Of a stretch of 41,846 nt of DNA, positions 21,904 through 29,217 are shown in pieces; positions within the stretch are counted from its first letter, which is position 1; each line of letters starts with the position of its first letter. This stretch comes from Candidatus Nomurabacteria bacterium (GTDB lineage: Bacteria > Patescibacteriota > Minisyncoccia > Phycocordibacterales > UBA9973). The stretch spans positions 1 to 41,846 of the forward strand of contig JACPLQ010000003.1 of NCBI GenBank assembly GCA_016186435.1, in the 5' to 3' direction. The position numbers were made by a program, and so were the translations under genes. The notes under the pieces are model-generated. The model did no database searches, had not been told where the DNA came from, and saw only the letters and a program-made list of their open reading frames with translations.

Positions 21904-23148
21904 TTATACAAACTTCTTTGGTATCGGAAACTTTTTGGCTAGTTTTTTGATTTCTTTATGAATTTGTTCTTTTATTTTTTTATCGTCTTTATTTTTTAAT
22001 ACAGTAATCATGAGTTCGGCAACTTTTTTGCATTCTTTTTCTTTAAATCCGCGAGTGGTAATAGCTGGGGTGCCGAATCTGATTCCAGAGGGATCAAGAG
22101 GCTTTCTCGTGTCTCCTGCTATAGAATTCATATTAAGAGTTATCCCAGCTTCGTCAAGAACAGTCTGCGCTTCTTTGCCTGTAACTCCCAAAGATCCATA
22201 GACATCTGCCAAGATCAAATGATTGTCCGTGCCGCCGCCGATCATGCGAATTTTATTTTTCTTAAAAACTTCTGCCATAGCTTTGGCATTTTTCAAAATT
22301 TGCCTCGCATATACTTTATATTTGGGCGTCATCGCTTCTCCGAAAGCTACAGCTTTTGCCGCAATAGTATGCATATGCGGACCGCCCTGGGTGCCCGGGA
22401 AAATGGATTTATCTATTTTCTTGGCAATCTCTTCACTCTCGCGGGTAAGTATTATGCCGCCGCGCGGACCGCGCAGAGTTTTATGCGTAGTGGAAGTAAT
22501 TATATCAAAACCATCGTCAAATGGATTTCGTAAAACTCCTGCGGCTATGGGTCCGGCAATGTGCGCCATGTCGGCCATGGTTATAGCCCCCACTTCATGC
22601 GCTATATCTACAAATTTTTTATAATTTAGTGTTCTTGGATATGCAGAAAATCCGGCGATAATTAATTTTGGCTTATGAGCCAGAGCAACTTTTCGCATGT
22701 CTTCATAATCAATCTCCCCAGTATCCGGATTTTTCATCTTATAGGTGACGAATTTATAAATCTTTGCCGGAAGCGTCATCGGGTGTCCGTGAGTCAGGTG
22801 CCCGCCGTGAGACAAATCCATGCCGAGCACGATGTCGCCGGGTTCCAGGAGCGCCGCATAGACAGCCAGGTTGGCCGGCGCGCCGGAATGCGGCTGGACA
22901 TTCGCAAATTTGCATTTGAAAAGCTTGCAGATGCGCTCTATCGCCAGCCTTTCTACTTGATCTGTAAAATCCTGCCCGCCATAATAACGCCTGCCGGGAT
23001 AACCCTCCGAATATTTATTTGTAAACACGGAACCATTAGCTTTTAATACATCTTCGGAAACGTAGTTCTCGGAAGGGATAAGCTCCAGCCCCTCTCTCTG
23101 CCTCTTTTCCTCTTCTTTTATTAGTTTCTCTATTTTTTTATCTCGCAT
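21904..23148 (-). CDS. glyA: Serine hydroxymethyltransferase
   Basis: GlyA converts serine and tetrahydrofolate to glycine and methylene-THF, feeding one-carbon units and thymidylate synthesis. The 414-residue product has the family N-terminus (EEKRQREGLELIPSENYVSE), GYPGRRYYGGQ, VQPHSGAPANLAVY, the PLP-lysine site STTHKTLRGPRGG and the C-terminal RFGTPAITTRGF. All key catalytic positions appear intact. The ATG follows TGATAGAAT by six bases. The promoter overlaps the tail of the ComEC-like hydrolase gene upstream. Confidence 0.97.
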   Translation of the reverse strand: MRDKKIEKLIKEEEKRQREGLELIPSENYVSEDVLKANGSVFTNKYSEGYPGRRYYGGQDFTDQVERLAIERICKLFKCKFANVQPHSGAPANLAVYAALLEPGDIVLGMDLSHGGHLTHGHPMTLPAKIYKFVTYKMKNPDTGEIDYEDMRKVALAHKPKLIIAGFSAYPRTLNYKKFVDIAHEVGAITMADMAHIAGPIAAGVLRNPFDDGFDIITSTTHKTLRGPRGGIILTRESEEIAKKIDKSIFPGTQGGPHMHTIAAKAVAFGEAMTPKYKVYARQILKNAKAMAEVFKKNKIRMIGGGTDNHLILADVYGSLGVTGKEAQTVLDEAGITLNMNSIAGDTRKPLDPSGIRFGTPAITTRGFKEKECKKVAELMITVLKNKDDKKIKEQIHKEIKKLAKKFPIPKKFV

Positions 23149-23996
23149 ATTTCCATTCTATCACATTTCATAATGATAGTGCCAAGCAGGTCAGTACGTA
23201 AAATTTTTGCCCCAAATTTAATCAACGTATCCAGAGTTTCCTTATGGGGGTGGCCATAGTTATTGTCCTTGCCGTCAGAAATAACCGCATACGCTGGCCC
23301 TACCGCTTTTACAAAGGAAAATGAAGAAGATGTGCGAGACCCATGATGCCCAACTTTTAAAATAGTACTCGCTAATTCAGATGGAAAGTTTTCTGATAGA
23401 ATTATTTTCTCTGTTTGAGTTGTGGAATCTCCTGTCAGCATTATTGACGTAGCGCCATAGGACAAACGCGCCATTATTGAGCCGTCGTTTGCGCTCCACT
23501 CGCGAACATCGCGATCCGGAAACAAAATATCTATTACTGCGCCATCGCCTACATGAAGTCTCATCCCTCGCCTAGCTAATATGTTTGGAATTCTCTCTTT
23601 TTTTATTTCTTCTTTTAAATTTTGAAAAGTCTTAGAATCATTTAACGTGCCCGGCTCAAACACAGCGCCTACTTTATAATTTTTTAAAATATCAGCAAAC
23701 CCGCCGATATGGTCCGCATCCGGATTTGTGATTACTATGGCATCTATTGTCCTGTCTAAGGGAGACATGACTCGGGCAAGCGGTCCTAGAATTTTTCGCG
23801 CCGGGCCGGCGTCAAAAAGAATTTGCGTGCCAGTCGAAGATTCTATGAAAAGAGCATCCCCCTGTCCGACATCCAGTGCCGCAAAAGTCAGGACTTTATT
23901 AGAATTCTTCCAATCGCTGCGTATAAGAAAAATATCAGCGACTACAAGAAAAAACACAAACACAAGTAAGCTGTATTTCTTGGAAAATGGCTGCAT
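23130..23996 (-). CDS. ComEC-type metallo-beta-lactamase domain protein, separate gene
   Basis: The 288-residue product starts with one hydrophobic segment (YSLLVFVFFLVVADIFLI), then a ComEC/Rec2-type hydrolase: LDVGQGDALFIES, the zinc motif NPDADHIGG, LTGDSTTQTE, LKVGHHGSRTS and DGKDNNYGHPH. In many bacteria this domain is the C-terminal part of ComEC, where it is proposed to digest the non-transported DNA strand. Here it follows the comEC gene by a single base. The first residue of the THxxxDHxGG motif reads Asn instead of Thr/His-type. It very likely acts with ComEC at the membrane. Confidence 0.88.
   Translation of the reverse strand: MQPFSKKYSLLVFVFFLVVADIFLIRSDWKNSNKVLTFAALDVGQGDALFIESSTGTQILFDAGPARKILGPLARVMSPLDRTIDAIVITNPDADHIGGFADILKNYKVGAVFEPGTLNDSKTFQNLKEEIKKERIPNILARRGMRLHVGDGAVIDILFPDRDVREWSANDGSIMARLSYGATSIMLTGDSTTQTEKIILSENFPSELASTILKVGHHGSRTSSSFSFVKAVGPAYAVISDGKDNNYGHPHKETLDTLIKFGAKILRTDLLGTIIMKCDRMEICEIKK
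23155..23163 (-). promoter_or_regulatory. Extended -10 promoter of glyA
   Basis: On the minus strand TGATAGAAT is followed by GGAAAT and the ATG at 23148. The box lies within the coding sequence of the ComEC-type hydrolase. Confidence 0.5.
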
Positions 23997-23997
23997 A

Positions 23998-25536
23998 TTA
24001 CAATGTTATCATGTCTTCTTTTTCCATGCTGAAAAATTTTTTTATGCTTCCGTCGAAAAGGTTGTAGATAAAATATCCGTAAATAATTAACGCTAGAAAG
24101 AGCGGAAAGTTTGGAAAGTTAAAAGAGGCAAACGAAAGACCGGCGAAGAATTTTATAACGCCTAGCTCGTAATGGAGAAACAAATATGAGATATAGCCTA
24201 TCGGTATGGATAATACCGGCAAGACAAGACCTGCGAAGCCGGTCAAAAATCCTAACAGCATTGTTAAAGGAATAAAAGGAAGCACAAGAACATTTGCGGG
24301 AAGAGCTATAAGTGAGAAATTCCCCATTTTGTAAAGAACAAAAGGAAATACGAAAATATACGCAGCTGTCGTCACCGATACGATATCCCGCAGGCCAAAG
24401 CTTTCCGTAATCCATAAAAAATATTTCTCAATTCTTGGAGTAAAAAATATCACAGCCACAGTCGCGATAAAAGAAAGCTGAAAAGAAACATCAAAGACAA
24501 GAAGAAACGGATTTAGCATTATCATGCCAATGCCAGCAAGAATTAGCGCCCGAGCAACATCGTAATTTCTGCCTGTCGCCCGCGCAATGAGGGCAAGCGT
24601 TGCCATCATCCCCGCGCGGATGGCAGTAGAGCTCGCTCCTGTCATCATAATAAAAAGAAAGACAGAAAAAATACCCATGCCTATACCAAAGTTTTTAGGA
24701 ACAAACGAAAGCCCGACAAACAGCTTCATAAACCATTCGGCAATTATCGTGATGTTGTACCCTGAAAGAGCAATAATATGTATAGTGCCTGTGTCCACAA
24801 AATCCTGTCTTAATTCCTTACTAAAAGCTGATTTCTCTCCTAAAATTAGCCCTCCCATAAGTAAATTTTCGGGATTGGGTACTACAAAATCAATTTTTTC
24901 TAAAAATTTTTCTTTTACATAAAAAAGTGCGTTTTTGATAAAATTACCATTACCCTCAGAAACAATTTCAATTTTTGGATAACTCATCACATATAAGATA
25001 CCGTCTTTGCGCAAATAATTTATATAATCAAATTCTTTTCCCGTATCAGTAATAAAATTCTCCGGCTTTTTTAATGTTCCTGCGAAATGTATTTCATCGC
25101 CATATTTATAGTTCTCACCCAGTCCTGCTGACAAAAGTATTTTTGTCTTATCTTCTCCTGCTACTGTTTGCACAATTAATTGTTGGTTGTTTTCTCTAAT
25201 ACTCGGCTCATCTACTATTTCTCCCCCAAGAGAAACTTTTTCGCCTACTTGCGACTCAAAAATCGCCGGATTAGCTACATCAGCCATGCTAAATCTAAAA
25301 ATTCCAAAACTAAAAGCTAAAACAAAAACTGAAACTAAAACACCCCAATTATTTCTCGCCCGACTGGACGACGCCAGTCGTTCGGGCGGGTTTGAAATTA
25401 AAGTGAAAAATAAAAATAAAGCAAGAGCAATAACGCTAAGCAAAATGGTAAAATAAAAACTTACAAAAACAAAGGAGCGCAACAGCACTCCGAATAAAAA
25501 TCCAAAACAAACCGTATGGAAAATTTTATCCCGCAT
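23998..25536 (-). CDS. comEC: ComEC/Rec2 DNA-uptake channel, membrane part
   Basis: ComEC carries single-stranded DNA across the inner membrane during transformation. The 512-residue product has N-terminal membrane helices, the soluble DUF4131 region (VGEKVSLGGEIVDEPSIREN), and the competence domain with GLILGEKSAFSKELRQDFVD, TGTIHIIALSGYNITII, SSTAIRAGMMA and RALILAG, followed by several helices. The hydrolase domain is absent because it is encoded by the next gene. An atypical patch, NPPERLASSSRARNN near residues 48-62, is encoded by a palindrome at 25357-25390. The ATG lies nine bases after the rnhA stop. Confidence 0.92.
   Translation of the reverse strand: MRDKIFHTVCFGFLFGVLLRSFVFVSFYFTILLSVIALALFLFFTLISNPPERLASSSRARNNWGVLVSVFVLAFSFGIFRFSMADVANPAIFESQVGEKVSLGGEIVDEPSIRENNQQLIVQTVAGEDKTKILLSAGLGENYKYGDEIHFAGTLKKPENFITDTGKEFDYINYLRKDGILYVMSYPKIEIVSEGNGNFIKNALFYVKEKFLEKIDFVVPNPENLLMGGLILGEKSAFSKELRQDFVDTGTIHIIALSGYNITIIAEWFMKLFVGLSFVPKNFGIGMGIFSVFLFIMMTGASSTAIRAGMMATLALIARATGRNYDVARALILAGIGMIMLNPFLLVFDVSFQLSFIATVAVIFFTPRIEKYFLWITESFGLRDIVSVTTAAYIFVFPFVLYKMGNFSLIALPANVLVLPFIPLTMLLGFLTGFAGLVLPVLSIPIGYISYLFLHYELGVIKFFAGLSFASFNFPNFPLFLALIIYGYFIYNLFDGSIKKFFSMEKEDMITL
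25357..25390. repeat. Palindrome in the comEC N-terminal region
   Basis: The arms CGACTGG and CCAGTCG enclose ACGACG, flanked by CGCC and GGGCGGG. On the coding strand it encodes PPERLASSSRA between two membrane helices. It appears to be an in-frame insertion of the same general type as those in rnhA and ileS. Confidence 0.65.
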
Positions 25537-25545
25537 TTAAAATAA

Positions 25546-26022
25546 TTATTTGCTCAACTCTACCGGATCGTTATCAGCAAAACTTGTCGCTATTTCATCC
25601 ACTCTGTCGTTCCATTTATCTCCGCTGTGCCCTTTGACATACTCCCATCTGGGTTTCAATTCTTTCGTAAGCTTAAAAAGCTCCTCCCAAAGCTCGCGGT
25701 TCATGACAGGTTTTTTAGCGGCATTTCGCCAGTTATTTTTCTGCCAGCTTAAAATCCACTCTGTAATTCCCAAAATAACATATTTAGAATCAGAAACTAC
25801 CTCCACCTTTTTCTCCGCTAGGTCTTGCCTAGCGGAATTGTGTTTTATATATTTAAGCGCTTCAGTAGGCGCGGTCAGTTCCATCTGATTGTTGGTCGCA
25901 TGATCTGACCGTCCGCCCATTTCAAAAATTTTACTGCCTGAAATAATTACAACCCCCCATCCTGCAGGACCGGGATTCCCTCTTGCCGCCCCGTCGGTAT
26001 AGATTTTTATCTCTTCTTTCAT
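25546..26022 (-). CDS. rnhA: Ribonuclease HI
   Basis: RNase HI cuts RNA in RNA-DNA hybrids. The 158-residue product has the four carboxylates in place: YTDGAARGNPG (Asp near 9), NNQMELTAP (Glu near 48), VVSDSKYV (Asp near 77) and NDRVDEIA (Asp), plus YVKGHSGD (His). The sequence NSARQDLAEK at about 61-70 is extra and encoded by a 23-base palindrome at 25814-25836. The gene begins two bases after recJ and is followed by comEC, forming a recJ-rnhA-comEC operon. Confidence 0.96.
   Translation of the reverse strand: MKEEIKIYTDGAARGNPGPAGWGVVIISGSKIFEMGGRSDHATNNQMELTAPTEALKYIKHNSARQDLAEKKVEVVSDSKYVILGITEWILSWQKNNWRNAAKKPVMNRELWEELFKLTKELKPRWEYVKGHSGDKWNDRVDEIATSFADNDPVELSK
25814..25836. repeat. 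23-bp perfect-arm palindrome inside rnhA
   Basis: TCCGCTAGG and CCTAGCGGA are nine-base perfect arms around TCTTG. On the coding strand it supplies SARQDLA, placed just before the strand holding the active-site Asp. The ends TCCGC/GCGGA match the palindromes before recA and in ileS. Confidence 0.85.
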
Positions 26023-26024
26023 GT

Positions 26025-27686
26025 TTATAGTATATCAGCTATTCTCAAGCGGAGTTCTTCGCGGCCGCGGAAACGGGAGAGGTCGAAGGTGGCGAGAAGT
26101 TTTACCTGCTTGCCTTCTTCAAGGAGCGTGGAAAAGGACTCATGCCCCGAGAAAAACGCGACTGCGGGAATTTTTTTTGCGCTTGCGTCGGAGAAAATTA
26201 TTTCCAAGTGCTCGCCGGAGCCGTTCTTGCCGAATTTTTTTATTTTTTCAATTTTTGCTCCTTCAAAAAGAAAAACTGGTTTGTAGTTGCCCAGTCCAAA
26301 AGGAGCCATCTTTTCTATTTCTCTCCAATTTTTTATATTAACTGCATTCAACTCTGTTTTTACGTCATGAATATGTCCGCTTTCTAATAAGGGTCTTTTT
26401 ACTTTTTGGAAAGACATAGATAGGGCTTCTTCCAGAAAATGGATTCTTTCATTATGCACTGTAAACCCTCCAGCAAGCTCATGCCCGCCAAAATCCACAA
26501 AAGATTCATGAGCCTCCGTCATAAGCTCTACGACAGATACCGAACCATCGCTCCGGCAAGACCCTTTAATGCAATCGTTTTCGTCTTTGCCCCATACAAA
26601 AACGGGCTTTTCGTATTCGTCGCATATTTTTCCTGCCACAAGACCAAGCACTCCCACACGCCACTCTGGATTCCCAATAACTATCACCTCAGTTTCTTTT
26701 CTCTCTTCAAACTTCTTATTTATCTCGCGCATTATGCCTTTAACTATATTTTTTCTCTCATCATTTATTTTTGACAAATGATCCGCAAGCACTCCCGCCT
26801 GCGCTTCATCGTCTGTAGACAAAAGCTCGTAAGCTCGCATCGGATCATCCATGCGGGATGCTGCATTCAAACGCGGAGTAATCATAAAACCGATATCGTC
26901 TTCAGACAAATATCTCTGGTCAATCTTCATTTTGGAAAGGAGTTTTTGCAATCCGGGACGCGGAGATTTTCTCATAACTTTCATTCCGAAATATGCGATG
27001 GCTCTGTTCTCTCCCGTAAGCGGCACCATATCCGAGAGCGTGGCAAGCCCTGCCATATCCAGCATCCATTTTTCCGCCCCTTCTTTTATTTTAAAATACC
27101 CATTCTCTTTGCCATATTTTTTTATAAATCCCTGCGCCAGCTTGAAGGCAACCCCTGCCCCGCAAAGCATTTTCTCCGGATAGTCATCTACTTTTGGATT
27201 AAGTATCGCAAAAGCTCTCGGTAGAATTCCGTGAGGAAGGTGGTGATCGGTAATTATCACATCAATGCCGTAAACAGCTGCTTGCGTTACTCCTTCTACT
27301 GCGGTAATACCCAGATCAATTGTTATTATTAATTTTATCTCTCTATTCTCAAATTGTTTTATGGCATCCACATTAAGCCCATATCCTTCGCTGTTCCTCT
27401 GGGGTATATAGATTTCATAATTTTTATAATTTAATAATTTAAATAAGTCATTTAAGATCACAGCCCCCGGAATGCCGTCGCAGTCATAATCTGCGTAAAT
27501 GACTATTCTTTCTTGATTTTCTATAGCATTAAAAATTCGTACGCAGGCGCGCTCCATGTCGCGCATGAGAAAAGGATCATGTAGATCGCGCTGGTAATCG
27601 GGATTCAAAAAAATCTCCGCCTGTGCAGGGTCCGAAATGCCTCTTTTTTCCAAAAGTTTCGCCAAGAGTTCTCCGTATTTTTGCAT
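26025..27686 (-). CDS. recJ: Single-stranded-DNA exonuclease RecJ
   Basis: RecJ is the 5'-3' exonuclease of RecF-pathway recombination and base excision or mismatch repair. The product (553 residues from this start) has the DHH-family motifs: YADYDCDGIPGA (about 65-75), IDLGITA, IITDHHLPH (DHH at 147-149), LCGAGVAFKL and a DHHA1 domain with VSVVELMTEAH and DFGGHELAGGFTV, plus an OB-like end. A longer reading up to 28004 would add over 100 residues that overlap the divergent HIT gene and resemble nothing. The start at 27686, seven bases after TGCTAAAAT, is clearly better. Confidence 0.95.
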   Translation of the reverse strand: MQKYGELLAKLLEKRGISDPAQAEIFLNPDYQRDLHDPFLMRDMERACVRIFNAIENQERIVIYADYDCDGIPGAVILNDLFKLLNYKNYEIYIPQRNSEGYGLNVDAIKQFENREIKLIITIDLGITAVEGVTQAAVYGIDVIITDHHLPHGILPRAFAILNPKVDDYPEKMLCGAGVAFKLAQGFIKKYGKENGYFKIKEGAEKWMLDMAGLATLSDMVPLTGENRAIAYFGMKVMRKSPRPGLQKLLSKMKIDQRYLSEDDIGFMITPRLNAASRMDDPMRAYELLSTDDEAQAGVLADHLSKINDERKNIVKGIMREINKKFEERKETEVIVIGNPEWRVGVLGLVAGKICDEYEKPVFVWGKDENDCIKGSCRSDGSVSVVELMTEAHESFVDFGGHELAGGFTVHNERIHFLEEALSMSFQKVKRPLLESGHIHDVKTELNAVNIKNWREIEKMAPFGLGNYKPVFLFEGAKIEKIKKFGKNGSGEHLEIIFSDASAKKIPAVAFFSGHESFSTLLEEGKQVKLLATFDLSRFRGREELRLRIADIL

Positions 27687-27693
27687 ATGTGAA

Positions 27694-27716
27694 ATTTTAG
27701 CATAGTTTGTTATAAT
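27694..27716. promoter_or_regulatory. Divergent extended -10 promoters of recJ and the HIT gene
   Basis: The minus strand has TGCTAAAAT (27694-27702) seven bases before the recJ ATG. The plus strand has TGTTATAAT (27708-27716) six bases before the HIT ATG. The two boxes are five bases apart, so RNA polymerase can probably occupy only one at a time. Confidence 0.6.
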
Positions 27717-27722
27717 ATACCT

Positions 27723-28082
27723 ATGGAAAACAAAGACTGTATTTTTTGTAAAATTGTAAAAAAAGAAATTCCCGCTACAAAAGTTTACGAAGATGATAAT
27801 TTTGTGGCTTTTCTGGACATACGACCCATAGCTCCGGGACACGTACAGATAATTCCAAAGAAACATTATAGGTGGGTCTGGGACCTGCCGAATGCGGGGG
27901 AATGTTTTGAAGTAGTAAAAAAAATAGCCTTGGCCCAAAAGAAAGCATTCAATGCAGATATTGTCCGCTCGCAGGTTTACGGAGAAGAAATACATCACGC
28001 GCATATATGGGTGTGGCCGGAAACTGTCGGCGACGAAAAAGATCTGGCAGGAAACGCGCAGAAGATTATAGCAGCGCTTTAA
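27723..28082 (+). CDS. HIT family nucleotide-binding protein
   Basis: HIT proteins are nucleotide hydrolases or transferases acting on adenylated substrates. The 119 residues begin with the usual CIFCKIVKKEIPATKVYEDD, followed by AFLDIRPIAPGHVQIIPKKH. The histidine triad normally reads H-x-H-x-H. Here it is HAHIW (about 92-96): the first two His, including the catalytic middle one, are present, and the third is Trp. This parallels the HxHxQ variant of GalT-type enzymes but is unusual. The gene is transcribed alone, leaderless by its -10 spacing, divergently from recJ. Confidence 0.92.
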   Translation: MENKDCIFCKIVKKEIPATKVYEDDNFVAFLDIRPIAPGHVQIIPKKHYRWVWDLPNAGECFEVVKKIALAQKKAFNADIVRSQVYGEEIHHAHIWVWPETVGDEKDLAGNAQKIIAAL

Positions 28083-28083
28083 A

Positions 28084-28461
28084 TTATAATCCGATTTCCT
28101 TCAAAACGAATTCTTTCTCTTGAAAGTGAGCTTTTTTTACACTGCCAGGGCTATAGTTTGCATAAATTCTGCCGTACTTTTTAATGAAACTTTGAATTTC
28201 CTCGTGGGTCATTTTTATTATATCGTCAATTTTCCCCTCCACCCATTCATCGCCGTCTTTAATTATAGAAATTTTATGTCCATTTATTTCTCCAGTAAGT
28301 CTACTGTCAACAAACTCTAAATAACCTTCTACTCCGAATCTTTCTTTCATCATTCTAGATACCTTTTCACGCAAATCTGATATATTCTTTTGTATACTAG
28401 TCATGTTATCTTCACCTTTTTTAATTTCTTCAGTACTAGGTTTGTAATTTTCCATTGACAT
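28084..28461 (-). CDS. Hypothetical protein, 125 residues
   Basis: I do not recognise this protein. It is charged and soluble, with a predicted coiled helix at the N-terminus (TSIQKNISDLREKVSRMMKE), a central beta-like part (EGYLEFVDSRLTGEI, KISIIKDGDEW) and helices at the end (IIKMTHEEIQSFIKKYGRI). It has no Cys or obvious catalytic motif. A second ATG lies six bases in. TATAAT occurs about 13 bases upstream. It converges on the HIT gene with one base between the stop codons. Confidence 0.7.
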   Translation of the reverse strand: MSMENYKPSTEEIKKGEDNMTSIQKNISDLREKVSRMMKERFGVEGYLEFVDSRLTGEINGHKISIIKDGDEWVEGKIDDIIKMTHEEIQSFIKKYGRIYANYSPGSVKKAHFQEKEFVLKEIGL

Positions 28462-28499
28462 AGTTTTATTAAATTATATTTTATAATGCCTTAATATTA

Positions 28500-28509
28500 C
28501 CCCCCCCCC
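28500..28509. repeat. Run of ten C
   Basis: An uninterrupted homopolymer of ten C stands in otherwise AT-rich intergenic DNA between the hypothetical gene and the second PaaX/Cas2-like cassette. Such runs can slip in replication or be a sequencing artefact. It is outside any gene. Confidence 0.9.
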
Positions 28510-28577
28510 GAGCCAGTTCGTCAATAGAAACTATTAATGCTAAAAATAGCTTATTTTACATAGCTACAATACCAAAA

Positions 28578-28614
28578 CCTACTCAATCTCTGCGATAGTA
28601 GTATTTGAGTATAT
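28578..28614 (-). repeat. Downstream palindromic repeat of the second PaaX/Cas2-like gene
   Basis: TACTCAA and TTGAGTA form arms around a core containing GCGATAG. It matches 28 of 37 positions of the repeat at 29152-29188 in the same orientation. It lies 19 bases after the gene's stop, beyond a 16-base palindrome (TTTAGTTTAAACTAAA) that includes the stop codon. Confidence 0.75.
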
Positions 28615-28633
28615 TCTAGAGCAATTGGAGAAT

Positions 28634-29128
28634 TTAGTTTAAACTAAACAAGATAGGCTTGTAAGACTTTGCTAATTTCATCACCTTTATGTTTTTCTTT
28701 AAATGTATCTGTTTGATATAAGAAACAAATTCTGGTGATAGGGGCGAGGGACCCACCCAAACACTTCGATGAATCATTGCGTACCCAAACTTGCGCAGGT
28801 GAAACCTGAGCCATTCCCTCTCGGCTCTTTTATGTTCTGGTATGTCATACATAATGATAAGATCTTTCGGCGCGTCTTTTGCAAAACAGGAGGAAAATTG
28901 TTTTAATGAATCCATTTTTTTGTCGATGTATTTTCTGCCTGCATGTGATAATTTTAATCGATCAAATTCTGTTAGAACGTATCCCTGTTTTTTAAGTCGG
29001 GACACGGTATTGTAAAATGACTGTTTTTTGTAGCTGCCAACTGGCAAGCCCAGCAAGTTCACCGACATACCTTTATACCTAGCCACCGGCTGTGAAAGAA
29101 TTTCTAGAATTTTATCTCCTAAACTCAT
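28634..29128 (-). CDS. PaaX/Cas2-like winged-helix protein (second copy)
   Basis: The 164 residues have the same plan as the gene at 20179-20742: an N-terminal winged-helix-like part (SFYNTVSRLKKQGYVLTEFD, LKLSHAGRKYI) and a Cas2/PaaX-like ferredoxin part. The ferredoxin part includes KDLIIMYDIPEHKRAEREWL, with the Asp at about 95, and LRFHLRKFGYAMIHRSVWVG. The two proteins are clearly related in the Asp-Ile-Pro-Glu and SV-V segments but otherwise divergent, so this is not a recent duplication. The start is seven bases after TGGTATGAT. The gene sits between two copies of a different palindrome, with no cas genes near. Function is unknown; autoregulation or mobile-element roles are both open. 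Confidence 0.8.
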   Translation of the reverse strand: MSLGDKILEILSQPVARYKGMSVNLLGLPVGSYKKQSFYNTVSRLKKQGYVLTEFDRLKLSHAGRKYIDKKMDSLKQFSSCFAKDAPKDLIIMYDIPEHKRAEREWLRFHLRKFGYAMIHRSVWVGPSPLSPEFVSYIKQIHLKKNIKVMKLAKSYKPILFSLN

Positions 29129-29135
29129 GTTTTAT

Positions 29136-29144
29136 ATCATACCA
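29136..29144 (-). promoter_or_regulatory. Extended -10 promoter of the second PaaX/Cas2-like gene
   Basis: On the minus strand TGGTATGAT is followed by ATAAAAC and the ATG at 29128. The palindromic repeat at 29152-29188 covers the position of the -35 element. Confidence 0.5.
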
Positions 29145-29151
29145 CAAACAA

Positions 29152-29188
29152 CCTACTCAAGTCTAGCGATAGCGGAATTTGAGTAGAT
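29152..29188 (-). repeat. Upstream palindromic repeat of the second PaaX/Cas2-like gene
   Basis: CTACTCAA and TTGAGTAG are perfect eight-base arms around an 18-base core with GCGATAG. It matches the copy at 28578-28614 at 28 of 37 positions. It overlies the -35 region of the gene, as the equivalent repeat does at the 20-kb locus. Confidence 0.8.
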
Positions 29189-29217
29189 AACTTAATTACA
29201 GTCTGGTAATATAAAAA

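Noticed and set aside
27687-28004. Upstream extension of recJ by over 100 residues
   Set aside because: It overlaps the divergent HIT gene, has no RecJ similarity, and a good start with a well-spaced -10 exists at 27686.
28510-28633. Small RNA or tRNA in the spacer after the ten-C run
   Set aside because: No cloverleaf or terminator is visible; the main structure is the cassette repeat and a 16-base palindrome at the stop codon.
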